Under the pieces are notes generated by a model. It ran no database searches and was not told the DNA's origin. It saw nothing but the letters and a program-made list of their open reading frames with translations. DNA of 5,760 nucleotides from Candidatus Anaerobutyricum stercoripullorum (lineage in GTDB: Bacteria > Bacillota > Clostridia > Lachnospirales > Lachnospiraceae): positions 1-5,760 of the forward strand of contig DXEQ01000251.1 of assembly GCA_019114885.1 (NCBI GenBank). The letters are read 5' to 3'. Position numbers and translations under genes: made by a program. Positions 1 through 5,723 of this stretch are shown here, piece by piece (the first letter of the stretch is position 1; each line of letters opens with the position of its first letter).

Positions 1-628
1 CATGGCCGCCGTTGATTACGATAATCTGGTCTGCGATCTCGAGGATCCGCTCCTGATGGGAAATGATCAGAATCGTTCCCTCTGTCTTCTCGTGAAGCTC
101 CTCAAACACATGAATCAGACTGTTGAAACTCCACAGATCGATCCCGGCTTCCGGTTCGTCAAAGACAGAAAGTTTTGTCGCCCTGGCACGGATCATGGCA
201 ATCTCAATCCTCTTGAGCTCGCCGCCGGAAAGGCTGCCGTTTAACTCCCGGTTCACATAATCTCTGGCACAAAGTCCTACCTCGGAAAGCACGTCGCAGA
301 TCTCTTTCACCGACATGGTCCTTCCGGAAGCCACGGAGATCAGATCCTTTACTTTCAGTCCTTTAAAATGTACCGGCTGCTGAAAGGCATAGCTGATACC
401 TTTGTTAGCTCTCTCTGTGATATTCAGATCTGTGATATCCTCCCCGTCCAGAATGATCCTTCCGGCAGTCGGATGAATGATCCCCGCGATAAGCTTCGCG
501 AGGGTGGACTTACCGCTGCCGTTCGGGCCGGTAATAGCGACAAACTTGTCGTTGATCGTAAGATTCACATCTTCGAGAATCTCTTTATCTCCCTCAACAA
601 TATAGCTGATATTCTTTAGTTCAAGCAT
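1..628 (-). CDS. SufC-like (SmsC-type) Fe-S assembly ABC ATPase, C-terminus cut by window edge
   Basis: Soluble ABC ATPase expected to power Fe-S cluster scaffold assembly with a SufB/SufD-type partner, in the cytoplasm. The 209 visible residues start MLELKNISY. They show Walker A GPNGSGKST (34-42), a Q-loop in AFQQP (81-85), signature SLSGGE (132-137), Walker B ending FDEPEAGID with D157 and E158, and the H-loop histidine H191 in ISHQERIL. There are no membrane segments. The reading frame is open to base 1, so the last residues are missing; SufC proteins are usually near 250 residues. The start at 628 is fixed by AAGGAG at 635-640, six bases upstream. Classical SufC has FSGGEKKRNE and LDE.DSGLD; the FQQP, SGGELKRIE and FDEPEAGIDLWSF pattern here fits the minimal SUF-like (SmsC) ATPases of anaerobes and archaea (from memory of the families). 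The partner gene should lie beyond base 1. A general ABC transporter ATPase is less likely. Confidence 0.88.
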   Translation of the reverse strand, partial: MLELKNISYIVEGDKEILEDVNLTINDKFVAITGPNGSGKSTLAKLIAGIIHPTAGRIILDGEDITDLNITERANKGISYAFQQPVHFKGLKVKDLISVASGRTMSVKEICDVLSEVGLCARDYVNRELNGSLSGGELKRIEIAMIRARATKLSVFDEPEAGIDLWSFNSLIHVFEELHEKTEGTILIISHQERILEIADQIIVINGGH

Positions 629-634
629 AATTAT

Positions 635-640
635 CTCCTT
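635..640 (-). promoter_or_regulatory. Ribosome binding site of the SufC-like gene
   Basis: On the minus strand this reads AAGGAG, six bases before the ATG at 626-628. It decides the start of the SufC-like gene. Confidence 0.85.
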
Positions 641-646
641 GTATCC

Positions 647-684
647 GAGTCCGCAGTATCCTCTCAGGAAAAGATGCCGGACCC
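647..684 (-). other. Predicted hairpin in the 5' leader of the SufC-like gene
   Basis: On the minus strand GGGTCCG (684-678) can pair with CGGACTC (653-647), seven pairs including one G-U. Inside it, TCCT (669-666) pairs with AGGA (662-659) around a three-base loop. The structure ends six bases before the ribosome binding site and lies within the roughly 90-base leader predicted from the promoter at 724-752. No function is assigned; it was found by eye and not folded. Confidence 0.35.
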
Positions 685-723
685 GGGAAATATTTTATCA
701 AAATCTATCGCATCCAAACTCTA

Positions 724-752
724 TGTATATCATACCCTAGTGAAAAAGTCAA
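724..752 (-). promoter_or_regulatory. Sigma-A-type promoter of the SufC-like gene
   Basis: Minus strand: -35 TTGACT (752-747), 17-base spacer, -10 TATACA (729-724). The -35 matches five of six consensus bases; the -10 matches four of six. Predicted transcription start is near 716-718, giving a leader of about 90 bases. The 191-base gap after the upstream stop codon contains no other gene. Confidence 0.6.
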
Positions 753-756
753 GATT
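732..756 (-). promoter_or_regulatory. Putative IscR/Rrf2-type operator overlapping the SufC-like promoter
   Basis: A 25-base stretch covering the -35 element and most of the spacer matches about 20 of 25 positions of the E. coli IscR type 1 consensus as I recall it (half sites YYGACT and AGTCRR, flanked by AT-rich ends). The core here is TTGACT-TTTTC-ACTAGGGTAT on the minus strand. IscR-family Rrf2 proteins with a [2Fe-2S] cluster repress Fe-S assembly genes by binding such sites, so the position is what repression would need. No regulator gene is visible in the window. The assignment rests on motif similarity and context. Confidence 0.5.
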
Positions 757-819
757 TGGAACGCTTCCGGAACAGCCTGTCCCTGTATCCCGGTCCATGC
801 GGATATCGACTGCCGCGCT

Positions 820-3807
820 TTATTTTTTTCCTTCCAGATCTGTCTTTCCCAGACGTACGTTTTCCAGAAGCTCTGCCGTCTCATCGTCCGCATGTTCCAG
901 CAGATAATTTTTGCCGTTATTCCGGCGTTCTCTGTTTATACGGCGGATCTCCTGTTCTGCGTGTTCCACCTCTTCCAGAAAATCGGTGGCCGACAGTCTC
1001 CTCGCTCCCTGTCCCATGACGATGACCTGTTCCAGATTATCTGAGGTAGCCACCGTCACCCGGTGCTTATGTCCCAGCTCATGGGTCGTCTTCTCAATAT
1101 ACTGGTCGGCCGTCTCCGCTTCTTTTGTGTACACCACATGGATATTGTGATATTTAAAAATCTCGCCGGGATTTCCCTTCACCCGGTAGGCGTCGAAGAC
1201 CACGATAAGTGTGTCTCCGATAAATCCCTGATAATTGCAGAGAATATCCATCAGCTTGCCGCGGGCCGCTTCAAGGCTGGTCTCCGCCAGCTCCTTTAAA
1301 AAATCCCAGGCAAAGATGATATTGTAGCCGTCCACCAGCAGATACTGTTTTTCCTCGTTGCGGCCAGACAGCATTCCGGCGTTGCCTGAATATTTCGAAG
1401 TTTCTGCTCTGGATGCGCTTCGGACTCCGGATGTAGTCGTTCCCTTTCGTCCGGCTGAAGTTCCCGCTCCCGTCGTTCTCCGCCTGCCCGGCGCTTCCGC
1501 TTCGGAACGGACGACTCCTTTCCGGTACCCCCGGTATCGGTCTTCCTGCTGTTTTTTGCTTCCAAACTCTCGGAGAAAAATCTCTTCCAGCTCTTTGTCT
1601 TCTATATAAGAAGAGGCATAGGAGGTGCCGCTGCTTTTCGCATCGTTTTTCCCGGCAGGCAATCCGTTGTTCCCCTCTGAAAACGTATCGGCTCCAGATG
1701 TATTTCTTTTATTTAAAGATACATTTGCTCCTGCGTCATCCGTCAGGCTATCCGCCGTCGGCATTTTTTCCCTGATATGCATGTGATCCGGCACTTCATT
1801 CCATGGCACAAAAAAACCGGCGCCATGGGAGCAGAAGATGGAGCCGGACGGGTTGTCCAGATCTCCCTCACAATCATAATCCAGCGCCTCGATGACTTCC
1901 TCCTGATCATGACAGGGAAAATATCCTTCCAGCCGAAGCGCCAGTCTTCCGCGGCCTCCGGTATAGGATTGCACCTGCGCCGGATAGTCAATCATCTCTG
2001 ACGCCGGCGCACGACCGGAAAGGGTCGCCCTCTCTCCTTCCAGGACCGGAGCCTCAAATGTTCCGTACATTTTCTGAATATCCGCCATGGCCCGTCCCAC
2101 CTGCTCCGCCGGAAGCTCCAGCCGAAACGCATACCACGGCTCCAAAAGTACCGACTGCGCCTGCATCAGTCCCTGGCGCACCGCCCGGTAGGTCGCCTGC
2201 CGGAAGTCTCCGCCTTCCGTATGCTTTAAGTGCGCTTTTCCCGCTGTCAGCGTGATCTTCATATCCGTGATCGGCATTCCCGCCAGCACACCCAGATGTT
2301 CCTTTTCTCTGAGATGTGTGAGGATCAGTCGCTGCCAGTTGCCGTCCAGCACGTCCTCGCTGCAGTCTGTGGCAAACACAAGACCGCTGCCTCTCTCTCC
2401 CGGTTCCATGCGCAGATGCACCTCCGCATAATGGCGCAGCGGCTCGTAATGTCCCACACCGGTCACGGTATCCGCGATGGTCTCCTTATACATAATGCGT
2501 CCCGCTCCAAACTCCACATCCATCTGGTAGCGCTCTGCGATCATACTTTTCAGCACTTCCGTCTGCACCTCTCCCATGAGCTGCATCTGGATTTCTTCCA
2601 GGCGGCTGTTCCACACGACATGCAAAAGCGGGTCTTCCTCCTCCAGCTGTTTCAGCTGGCGAAGCGCCTTCGGGACATCCGTCCCTTCGGGAAGAATCAC
2701 GCTGCGGCTCAACACAGGTTCCAGCAGAGGAGCCTCCAGATCTTTCTCTTCGCCGAGTCCGCGGCCCGCCGTCGTCTCCGAAAGTCCCGTCAGGGCGCAG
2801 ACTATTCCTGCCTCCGCCTCATCCCGCAAAGTGTATTTTGCACCGGAATAAACCCTGATCTGGTCCACCTTTTCTTTCCCTTCTGTCCCAAAAACGGTTT
2901 TTACCCGGAGACTGCCCCCGGTAACCTTCACATGAGTCAGGCGGTTTCCCTGCTCATCTCTGGATATCTTAAATACCTTAGCGGCAAACGTATCGGGATA
3001 CTCCGGCATCTTTGTAAACTCTTCCAGTCCCCGGAGCAGGTTCTCCACCCCGGAAAGCTTCAGCGCAGAACCAAAATAGCAGGGAAATATCTTTCTCTCG
3101 CCGATCAAACGAATCACATCGCTCCTCCGGATGTCTCCGGTTTCCATGTACTCCTCCAGCACATCCTCATCGCACATGGCGATCTCTTCCAGAATATCTT
3201 CCGAGCCGGCGCTGACCAGCGCTTTGTCGCAGGCGTTCTCTGTTTCAGCTTCCAGGTCTTTTGTTCCTGCTTCCTGCGGCAGCCGCACGCCGTCAAAAGC
3301 AATACACCCGTCGTCCAGATTCTTTTTCAGCTCTGCCAGCAGGGCGTCCCTGTCCGTTCCATCCTGATCCATCTTATTGATAAAAAGGAATGTGGGAATC
3401 TTATACGCTCTCAAAAGCCGCCAGAGCGTCTCCGTATGACCCTGAATCCCGTCGGCGCCACTTATCACCAGCACTGCATAATCCATCACCCAGAGCGCCC
3501 GCTCCATCTCAGCGGAAAAATCCACATGGCCCGGCGTGTCGATAAGCGTCACTTCCGTCTCTCCCAGCGGAAACACCGCCTGTTTGGAAAAAATCGTGAT
3601 CCCCCGGCTCCTCTCCAGCGCAAAATTGTCCAGAAATGCGTCACCGTGGTCCACTCTTCCCAGCTTCCGCAGACTGCCCGTCAGATAGAGAATCCCCTCG
3701 GAAAGCGTCGTCTTTCCGGCGTCCACGTGGGCGAGGATTCCCATACAGATGCGCTTCTCTCTCCCTGTCTCTATCTTACCCTTTTTATTTCCAGACGTAT
3801 CTCCCAT
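820..3807 (-). CDS. TetM/EF-G-like ribosomal GTPase fused to a C-terminal Rae1/YacP-type NYN nuclease
   Basis: 995-residue cytoplasmic protein predicted to act at the ribosome. Residues 1-680 form a whole TetM-like translational GTPase: G1 AHVDAGKTT (26-34), G2 RGIT (68-71), G3 DTPGH with H94 as the catalytic-type histidine (90-94), G4 NKMD (144-147), G5 GSALK (246-250), then EF-G-like later domains. TetM itself is about 640 residues. Residues 681-817 are a Ser/Gly/Thr/Arg-rich linker containing YIEDKELEEIF (734-744). Residues 818-995 resemble YacP/Rae1: LLVDGYNIIFAW, VVFDAY, ETADQYIE, VATSDNLEQ and GQGARRLSA, with acidic candidates D826, D872, D901 and D923 all present. Rae1 of B. subtilis cleaves mRNA in the A site; TetM removes tetracycline from the same region. 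I infer ribosome rescue or translation-dependent mRNA cleavage; tetracycline protection is unproven. An in-frame ATG at 3840 adds 11 residues but lacks a spaced ribosome binding site, whereas ATG 3807 has AAAGGGG at 3821-3815, seven bases away. Confidence 0.9.
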   Translation of the reverse strand: MGDTSGNKKGKIETGREKRICMGILAHVDAGKTTLSEGILYLTGSLRKLGRVDHGDAFLDNFALERSRGITIFSKQAVFPLGETEVTLIDTPGHVDFSAEMERALWVMDYAVLVISGADGIQGHTETLWRLLRAYKIPTFLFINKMDQDGTDRDALLAELKKNLDDGCIAFDGVRLPQEAGTKDLEAETENACDKALVSAGSEDILEEIAMCDEDVLEEYMETGDIRRSDVIRLIGERKIFPCYFGSALKLSGVENLLRGLEEFTKMPEYPDTFAAKVFKISRDEQGNRLTHVKVTGGSLRVKTVFGTEGKEKVDQIRVYSGAKYTLRDEAEAGIVCALTGLSETTAGRGLGEEKDLEAPLLEPVLSRSVILPEGTDVPKALRQLKQLEEEDPLLHVVWNSRLEEIQMQLMGEVQTEVLKSMIAERYQMDVEFGAGRIMYKETIADTVTGVGHYEPLRHYAEVHLRMEPGERGSGLVFATDCSEDVLDGNWQRLILTHLREKEHLGVLAGMPITDMKITLTAGKAHLKHTEGGDFRQATYRAVRQGLMQAQSVLLEPWYAFRLELPAEQVGRAMADIQKMYGTFEAPVLEGERATLSGRAPASEMIDYPAQVQSYTGGRGRLALRLEGYFPCHDQEEVIEALDYDCEGDLDNPSGSIFCSHGAGFFVPWNEVPDHMHIREKMPTADSLTDDAGANVSLNKRNTSGADTFSEGNNGLPAGKNDAKSSGTSYASSYIEDKELEEIFLREFGSKKQQEDRYRGYRKGVVRSEAEAPGRRRTTGAGTSAGRKGTTTSGVRSASRAETSKYSGNAGMLSGRNEEKQYLLVDGYNIIFAWDFLKELAETSLEAARGKLMDILCNYQGFIGDTLIVVFDAYRVKGNPGEIFKYHNIHVVYTKEAETADQYIEKTTHELGHKHRVTVATSDNLEQVIVMGQGARRLSATDFLEEVEHAEQEIRRINRERRNNGKNYLLEHADDETAELLENVRLGKTDLEGKK

Positions 3808-3811
3808 AGAA

Positions 3812-3867
3812 ATACCCCTTTCTGTTCTAAAATCATACATTCCTAATCATAGCACAGAAAGGGGTAT
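3812..3867 (-). promoter_or_regulatory. RBS-sequestering leader hairpin of the GTPase-nuclease gene
   Basis: On the minus strand ATACCCCTTTCTGT (3867-3854) is perfectly complementary to ACAGAAAGGGGTAT (3825-3812), a 14-bp stem. After a G-A mismatch, CTA and TAG add three more pairs, leaving a loop of about 20 bases. The 3' arm contains the AAAGGGG ribosome binding site (3821-3815), so the folded mRNA would hide it, while the start codon lies just outside. With the promoter at 3884-3913, the stem begins only about ten bases from the mRNA 5' end. There is no U-tract, so it is not a terminator. The pairing is read directly; the translational role is inferred. Confidence 0.75.
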
Positions 3868-3883
3868 AAGTCGATAAACGATA

Positions 3884-3913
3884 ATTTTAAAATGATTCTG
3901 TCCGATCCGTCAA
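3884..3913 (-). promoter_or_regulatory. Sigma-A-type promoter of the GTPase-nuclease gene
   Basis: Minus strand: -35 TTGACG (3913-3908), 18-base spacer, -10 TAAAAT (3889-3884). Predicted start is around 3875-3878. It lies directly downstream of the tRNA terminator, which fits an independent transcription unit. Confidence 0.65.
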
Positions 3914-3924
3914 TTGATGGTATC

Positions 3925-3954
3925 AAAAAAACGGCACAGCCTAAGCCATGCCGT
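3925..3954 (-). terminator. Intrinsic terminator after tRNA-Ser
   Basis: Minus strand: ACGGCA (3954-3949) pairs with TGCCGT (3936-3931). The inner TGGC and GCTG extend the stem by four pairs (two wobbles) around a TTAG loop, and seven T residues follow. It begins five bases after the mature tRNA 3' end and isolates the tRNA from the gene at 3807. Confidence 0.88.
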
Positions 3955-3959
3955 CGTTA

Positions 3960-4047
3960 CGGAAATGGAGGGATTCGAACCCTCGCGCCGGTTGCCCGAC
4001 CTACCGCATTTCGAGTGCGGACCCTTCAACCACTTGGGTACATCTCC
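3960..4047 (-). tRNA. tRNA-Ser (anticodon CGA)
   Basis: 88-base class II tRNA decoding UCG. The acceptor arm pairs GGAGATG (4047-4041) with CATTTCC (3967-3961), with one G-U, and the discriminator is G (3960), typical of serine tRNAs. The anticodon stem CCGCA/TGCGG encloses the loop CTCGAAA, with anticodon CGA at 4013-4011. A long variable arm (GGTCGGGCAACCGGC) and the GGTTCGAATCC T-arm are present. The 3' CCA is not encoded and must be added after transcription. It sits between two intrinsic hairpins, 4048-4084 upstream and 3925-3954 downstream. Confidence 0.96.
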
Positions 4048-4084
4048 AAAAATACAGGAAAGCAGATGTTATCTGCCTTCCTGT
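4048..4084 (-). terminator. Intrinsic terminator between hydrogenase and tRNA-Ser
   Basis: Minus strand: ACAGGAA (4084-4078), a G-U pair, then GCAGAT (4076-4071) pair with ATCTGC and TTCCTGT, giving a 14-bp stem with an AAC loop (4070-4068). A TTTTT tract (4052-4048) follows and ends exactly at the first base of the tRNA. It should end the hydrogenase mRNA. Because the only good tRNA promoter found lies upstream of it, it may also act as an attenuator of tRNA-Ser. The U-tract is short, so termination could be partial. Confidence 0.8.
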
Positions 4085-4103
4085 CTGTAAATTGTGCTCT
4101 ACT

Positions 4104-4132
4104 ATTCTATCAGACCTTATTCTAAATTGCAA
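4104..4132 (-). promoter_or_regulatory. Probable tRNA-Ser promoter (extended -10)
   Basis: Minus strand: -35 TTGCAA (4132-4127), 17-base spacer, -10 TAGAAT (4109-4104) preceded by TGA, an extended -10 signature. It begins seven bases after the hydrogenase stop codon. Predicted start near 4097-4098 gives a roughly 50-base precursor leader containing the 4048-4084 hairpin. Confidence 0.65.
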
Positions 4133-4139
4133 GAATTAA

Positions 4140-5609
4140 TTAGTGTCTGTACATGGAGAAGGAATCCAGATCCACTTCGGACAGATTCTCCAGAATGTTT
4201 CTGCCATCTGCTTCCTTGATCAGCTTATCACGGAAACGCTTGGTCTCCATCTCGGATTTGTGCTTGCTCGGACCGCCGACACAGCCGCCCACGCATGCCA
4301 TACCTTCGATAAAGTCTGTTTTTAACTTGCCGGCCTGCAGCATGAGGAGTGCTTTCTTACACTCAGCCGCGCCATTACATACAGTTACAGTCACATCGGC
4401 ATTCTCATTCTCTTCTTTGAGGGATTCCAGTACGGCGTTGGTCACACCGCCGCTGTTGCCAAAACGTTTTCCGAATACGGAAGCCTGCTGGTAATCGTTC
4501 TCCGCCTGCTCCAGCTCCACATCTTTAGCCTTCATCATAGCGCGGAACTCACCGATGGTCAGAACATAGTCGGCGTTGCCTTCGATACCGGAATCAGCAG
4601 CCTCGCTCTTCTTAGCCACACAAGGACCCACAAATACAGTGACAGCATCCGGATCTTTTGCCTTAACCATACGGGAAACGGCACACATCGGAGATACTGT
4701 GGTGGAAACGTGATCCGCAATCTTCGGGAAATGTTTCTTTACCATATTAACAAAGCCCGGACAGCAGGATGTGGTGAGCTGTTTACCTTCTTTGTAGGCC
4801 TCGGCCCACTCTCTTGCCTCAAAAAGCGCCGTCAGATCGCCGCCCAGACCCAGCTCGATCATATCGGTAAATCCAAGCTCTTTTGCCGCTTTTTTCAGGC
4901 TGGCCATTGTAATCTTATCACCGAACTGACCTTCCAGTGCCGGAGCAACCATGGCGTAAACCTTCTTGCCTTCACGCATGGCGTTGATGATATCCACAAT
5001 ATATGTGACAGAGCCGATGGCGCCAAACGGACAGCTGTGGATACACTGACCACAGGAAATACATTTCTCATCGTCGATCATAGCGATGCCTGTGTCCGGA
5101 TCCACCTGCAGAGCATCTACCGGACAGCTCTTACGGCAAGGGCGCATCAGGTCTGCGATAGCGTTATATGGACAGGCTGCAGCACATTTACCGCACTCTT
5201 TACATTTGGAAGGGTCTATGTACGCCTGGTTCATACCGATGGTGATGGCGCCAAAGTTACAGGAATTATAACATGCCTTGCCCATACAGTTCTGACAGTT
5301 ATTGGTAACTGTATATCTTGCGATCGGACATTCTTCACAGGCCGCCGGAATGACGTAAACAATCTTATGTCCCTTGGAATGATCCGGCTTCTCACCCATC
5401 GGCGTTTTGCCCTCCGCCAGATTCACTCTCTGTCTGATGACCTCTCTCTCCTTGTAAATACAGCATCTGAACTGCGCTTTTGGTCCCGGAATCATTTCAT
5501 AAGGAATCTTTTCTCGTTCCTCCTCAAACTTTCCTTCATAAGCCAGCTTTGCAACTCGATACAGTACTTCATGTTTGATTTTCAAAATTGTAGCATCATT
5601 CGTAACCAT
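4140..5609 (-). CDS. Monomeric [FeFe] hydrogenase, group B-like, with four-cluster N-terminal region
   Basis: 489-residue cytoplasmic iron-sulfur enzyme predicted to interconvert protons and H2 with ferredoxin-type electron carriers in fermentation. The N-terminal region has sixteen grouped cysteines: 91, 94; 105, 108, 113, 117; 136, 139, 142, 146P; 158, 162P; 183, 186, 189, 193P. That is enough for four [4Fe-4S] clusters; the second group has Cx2Cx4Cx3C spacing. The H domain follows: L1 TTSCCPGF (279-286, C282/C283), SPMC (306-309), L2 VGPCVAKKSE (327-336, C330) and L3 EGMACVGGCVGG (435-446, C439 and C443). The four H-cluster ligand positions are present, with GPC instead of the usual MPC of group A. 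There is no N-terminal [2Fe-2S] domain. An upstream in-frame ATG at 5651 lies inside a leader hairpin; ATG 5609 has AGGAGG at 5622-5617, seven bases away. No hydrogenase maturation genes are in the window. A sensory or electron-bifurcating role is possible but not indicated. Confidence 0.92.
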   Translation of the reverse strand: MVTNDATILKIKHEVLYRVAKLAYEGKFEEEREKIPYEMIPGPKAQFRCCIYKEREVIRQRVNLAEGKTPMGEKPDHSKGHKIVYVIPAACEECPIARYTVTNNCQNCMGKACYNSCNFGAITIGMNQAYIDPSKCKECGKCAAACPYNAIADLMRPCRKSCPVDALQVDPDTGIAMIDDEKCISCGQCIHSCPFGAIGSVTYIVDIINAMREGKKVYAMVAPALEGQFGDKITMASLKKAAKELGFTDMIELGLGGDLTALFEAREWAEAYKEGKQLTTSCCPGFVNMVKKHFPKIADHVSTTVSPMCAVSRMVKAKDPDAVTVFVGPCVAKKSEAADSGIEGNADYVLTIGEFRAMMKAKDVELEQAENDYQQASVFGKRFGNSGGVTNAVLESLKEENENADVTVTVCNGAAECKKALLMLQAGKLKTDFIEGMACVGGCVGGPSKHKSEMETKRFRDKLIKEADGRNILENLSEVDLDSFSMYRH

Positions 5610-5616
5610 AAATAAT

Positions 5617-5622
5617 CCTCCT
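5617..5622 (-). promoter_or_regulatory. Ribosome binding site of the hydrogenase gene
   Basis: Minus strand AGGAGG, seven bases before the ATG at 5607-5609. It selects this start over the in-frame ATG at 5651. Confidence 0.9.
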
Positions 5623-5642
5623 AAATCCTCGTGAATGACTGA

Positions 5643-5674
5643 AGCCCGCATGCGAACGGCGCATAAAAAGGGCT
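5643..5674 (-). other. Two-tier hairpin in the hydrogenase 5' leader
   Basis: Minus strand: outer arms AGCCC (5674-5670) and GGGCT (5647-5643) enclose an inner stem ATGCG/CGCAT (5664-5660 and 5654-5650) with a CCGTT loop. No U-tract follows, so it is not a terminator. It could protect the mRNA 5' end. Function unknown. Confidence 0.45.
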
Positions 5675-5705
5675 CGTAAAATACCGTATACTACTAAAGG
5701 TTAAT

Positions 5706-5723
5706 TTGTTTATAGTTTAACAT
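5706..5723. promoter_or_regulatory. Rex-like operator upstream of the hydrogenase
   Basis: The + strand reads TTGTTTATAGTTTAACAT. Against the clostridial Rex consensus as I recall it (TTGTTAA-N4-TTAACAA) it matches twelve of fourteen fixed positions. It overlaps the predicted -10 element at 5714-5719, where a repressor would block transcription. Rex senses the NADH/NAD+ ratio and commonly controls hydrogenase and fermentation genes in Clostridia. No rex gene is in the window. Confidence 0.55.

Noticed and set aside
757..819. Terminator after the GTPase-nuclease gene
   Set aside because: A short imperfect palindrome (GGGACAGGCTGTTCC on the minus strand) is present but no U-tract follows, so no intrinsic terminator is called. 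Some readthrough into the SufC-like gene is possible.
820..3807. Tetracycline-resistance determinant (tetM/tetW/tetO) call
   Set aside because: The GTPase body is only related to these. No mobile element flanks it, and the nuclease extension is absent from classical Tet proteins, so resistance cannot be claimed from sequence.
3808..3840. In-frame ATG at 3840 as the start of the GTPase-nuclease
   Set aside because: AGGA abuts it with no spacing and it lies in the hairpin loop; ATG 3807 has AAAGGGG at an ideal distance. A minor longer isoform cannot be excluded.
2230..3846. 538-codon open frame on the + strand opposite the GTPase gene
   Set aside because: It is in exact codon register with the minus-strand gene, so it stays open only because that gene avoids TTA, CTA and TCA codons. 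The product looks like no known family, and the opposite strand encodes clear GTPase motifs.
4710..5615. 301-codon open frame on the + strand opposite the hydrogenase
   Set aside because: Same codon-register shadow. The minus strand holds the unmistakable hydrogenase cysteine motifs.
5610..5651. In-frame ATG at 5651 as the hydrogenase start
   Set aside because: It lies inside a leader hairpin and has no ribosome binding site; ATG 5609 has AGGAGG seven bases upstream.
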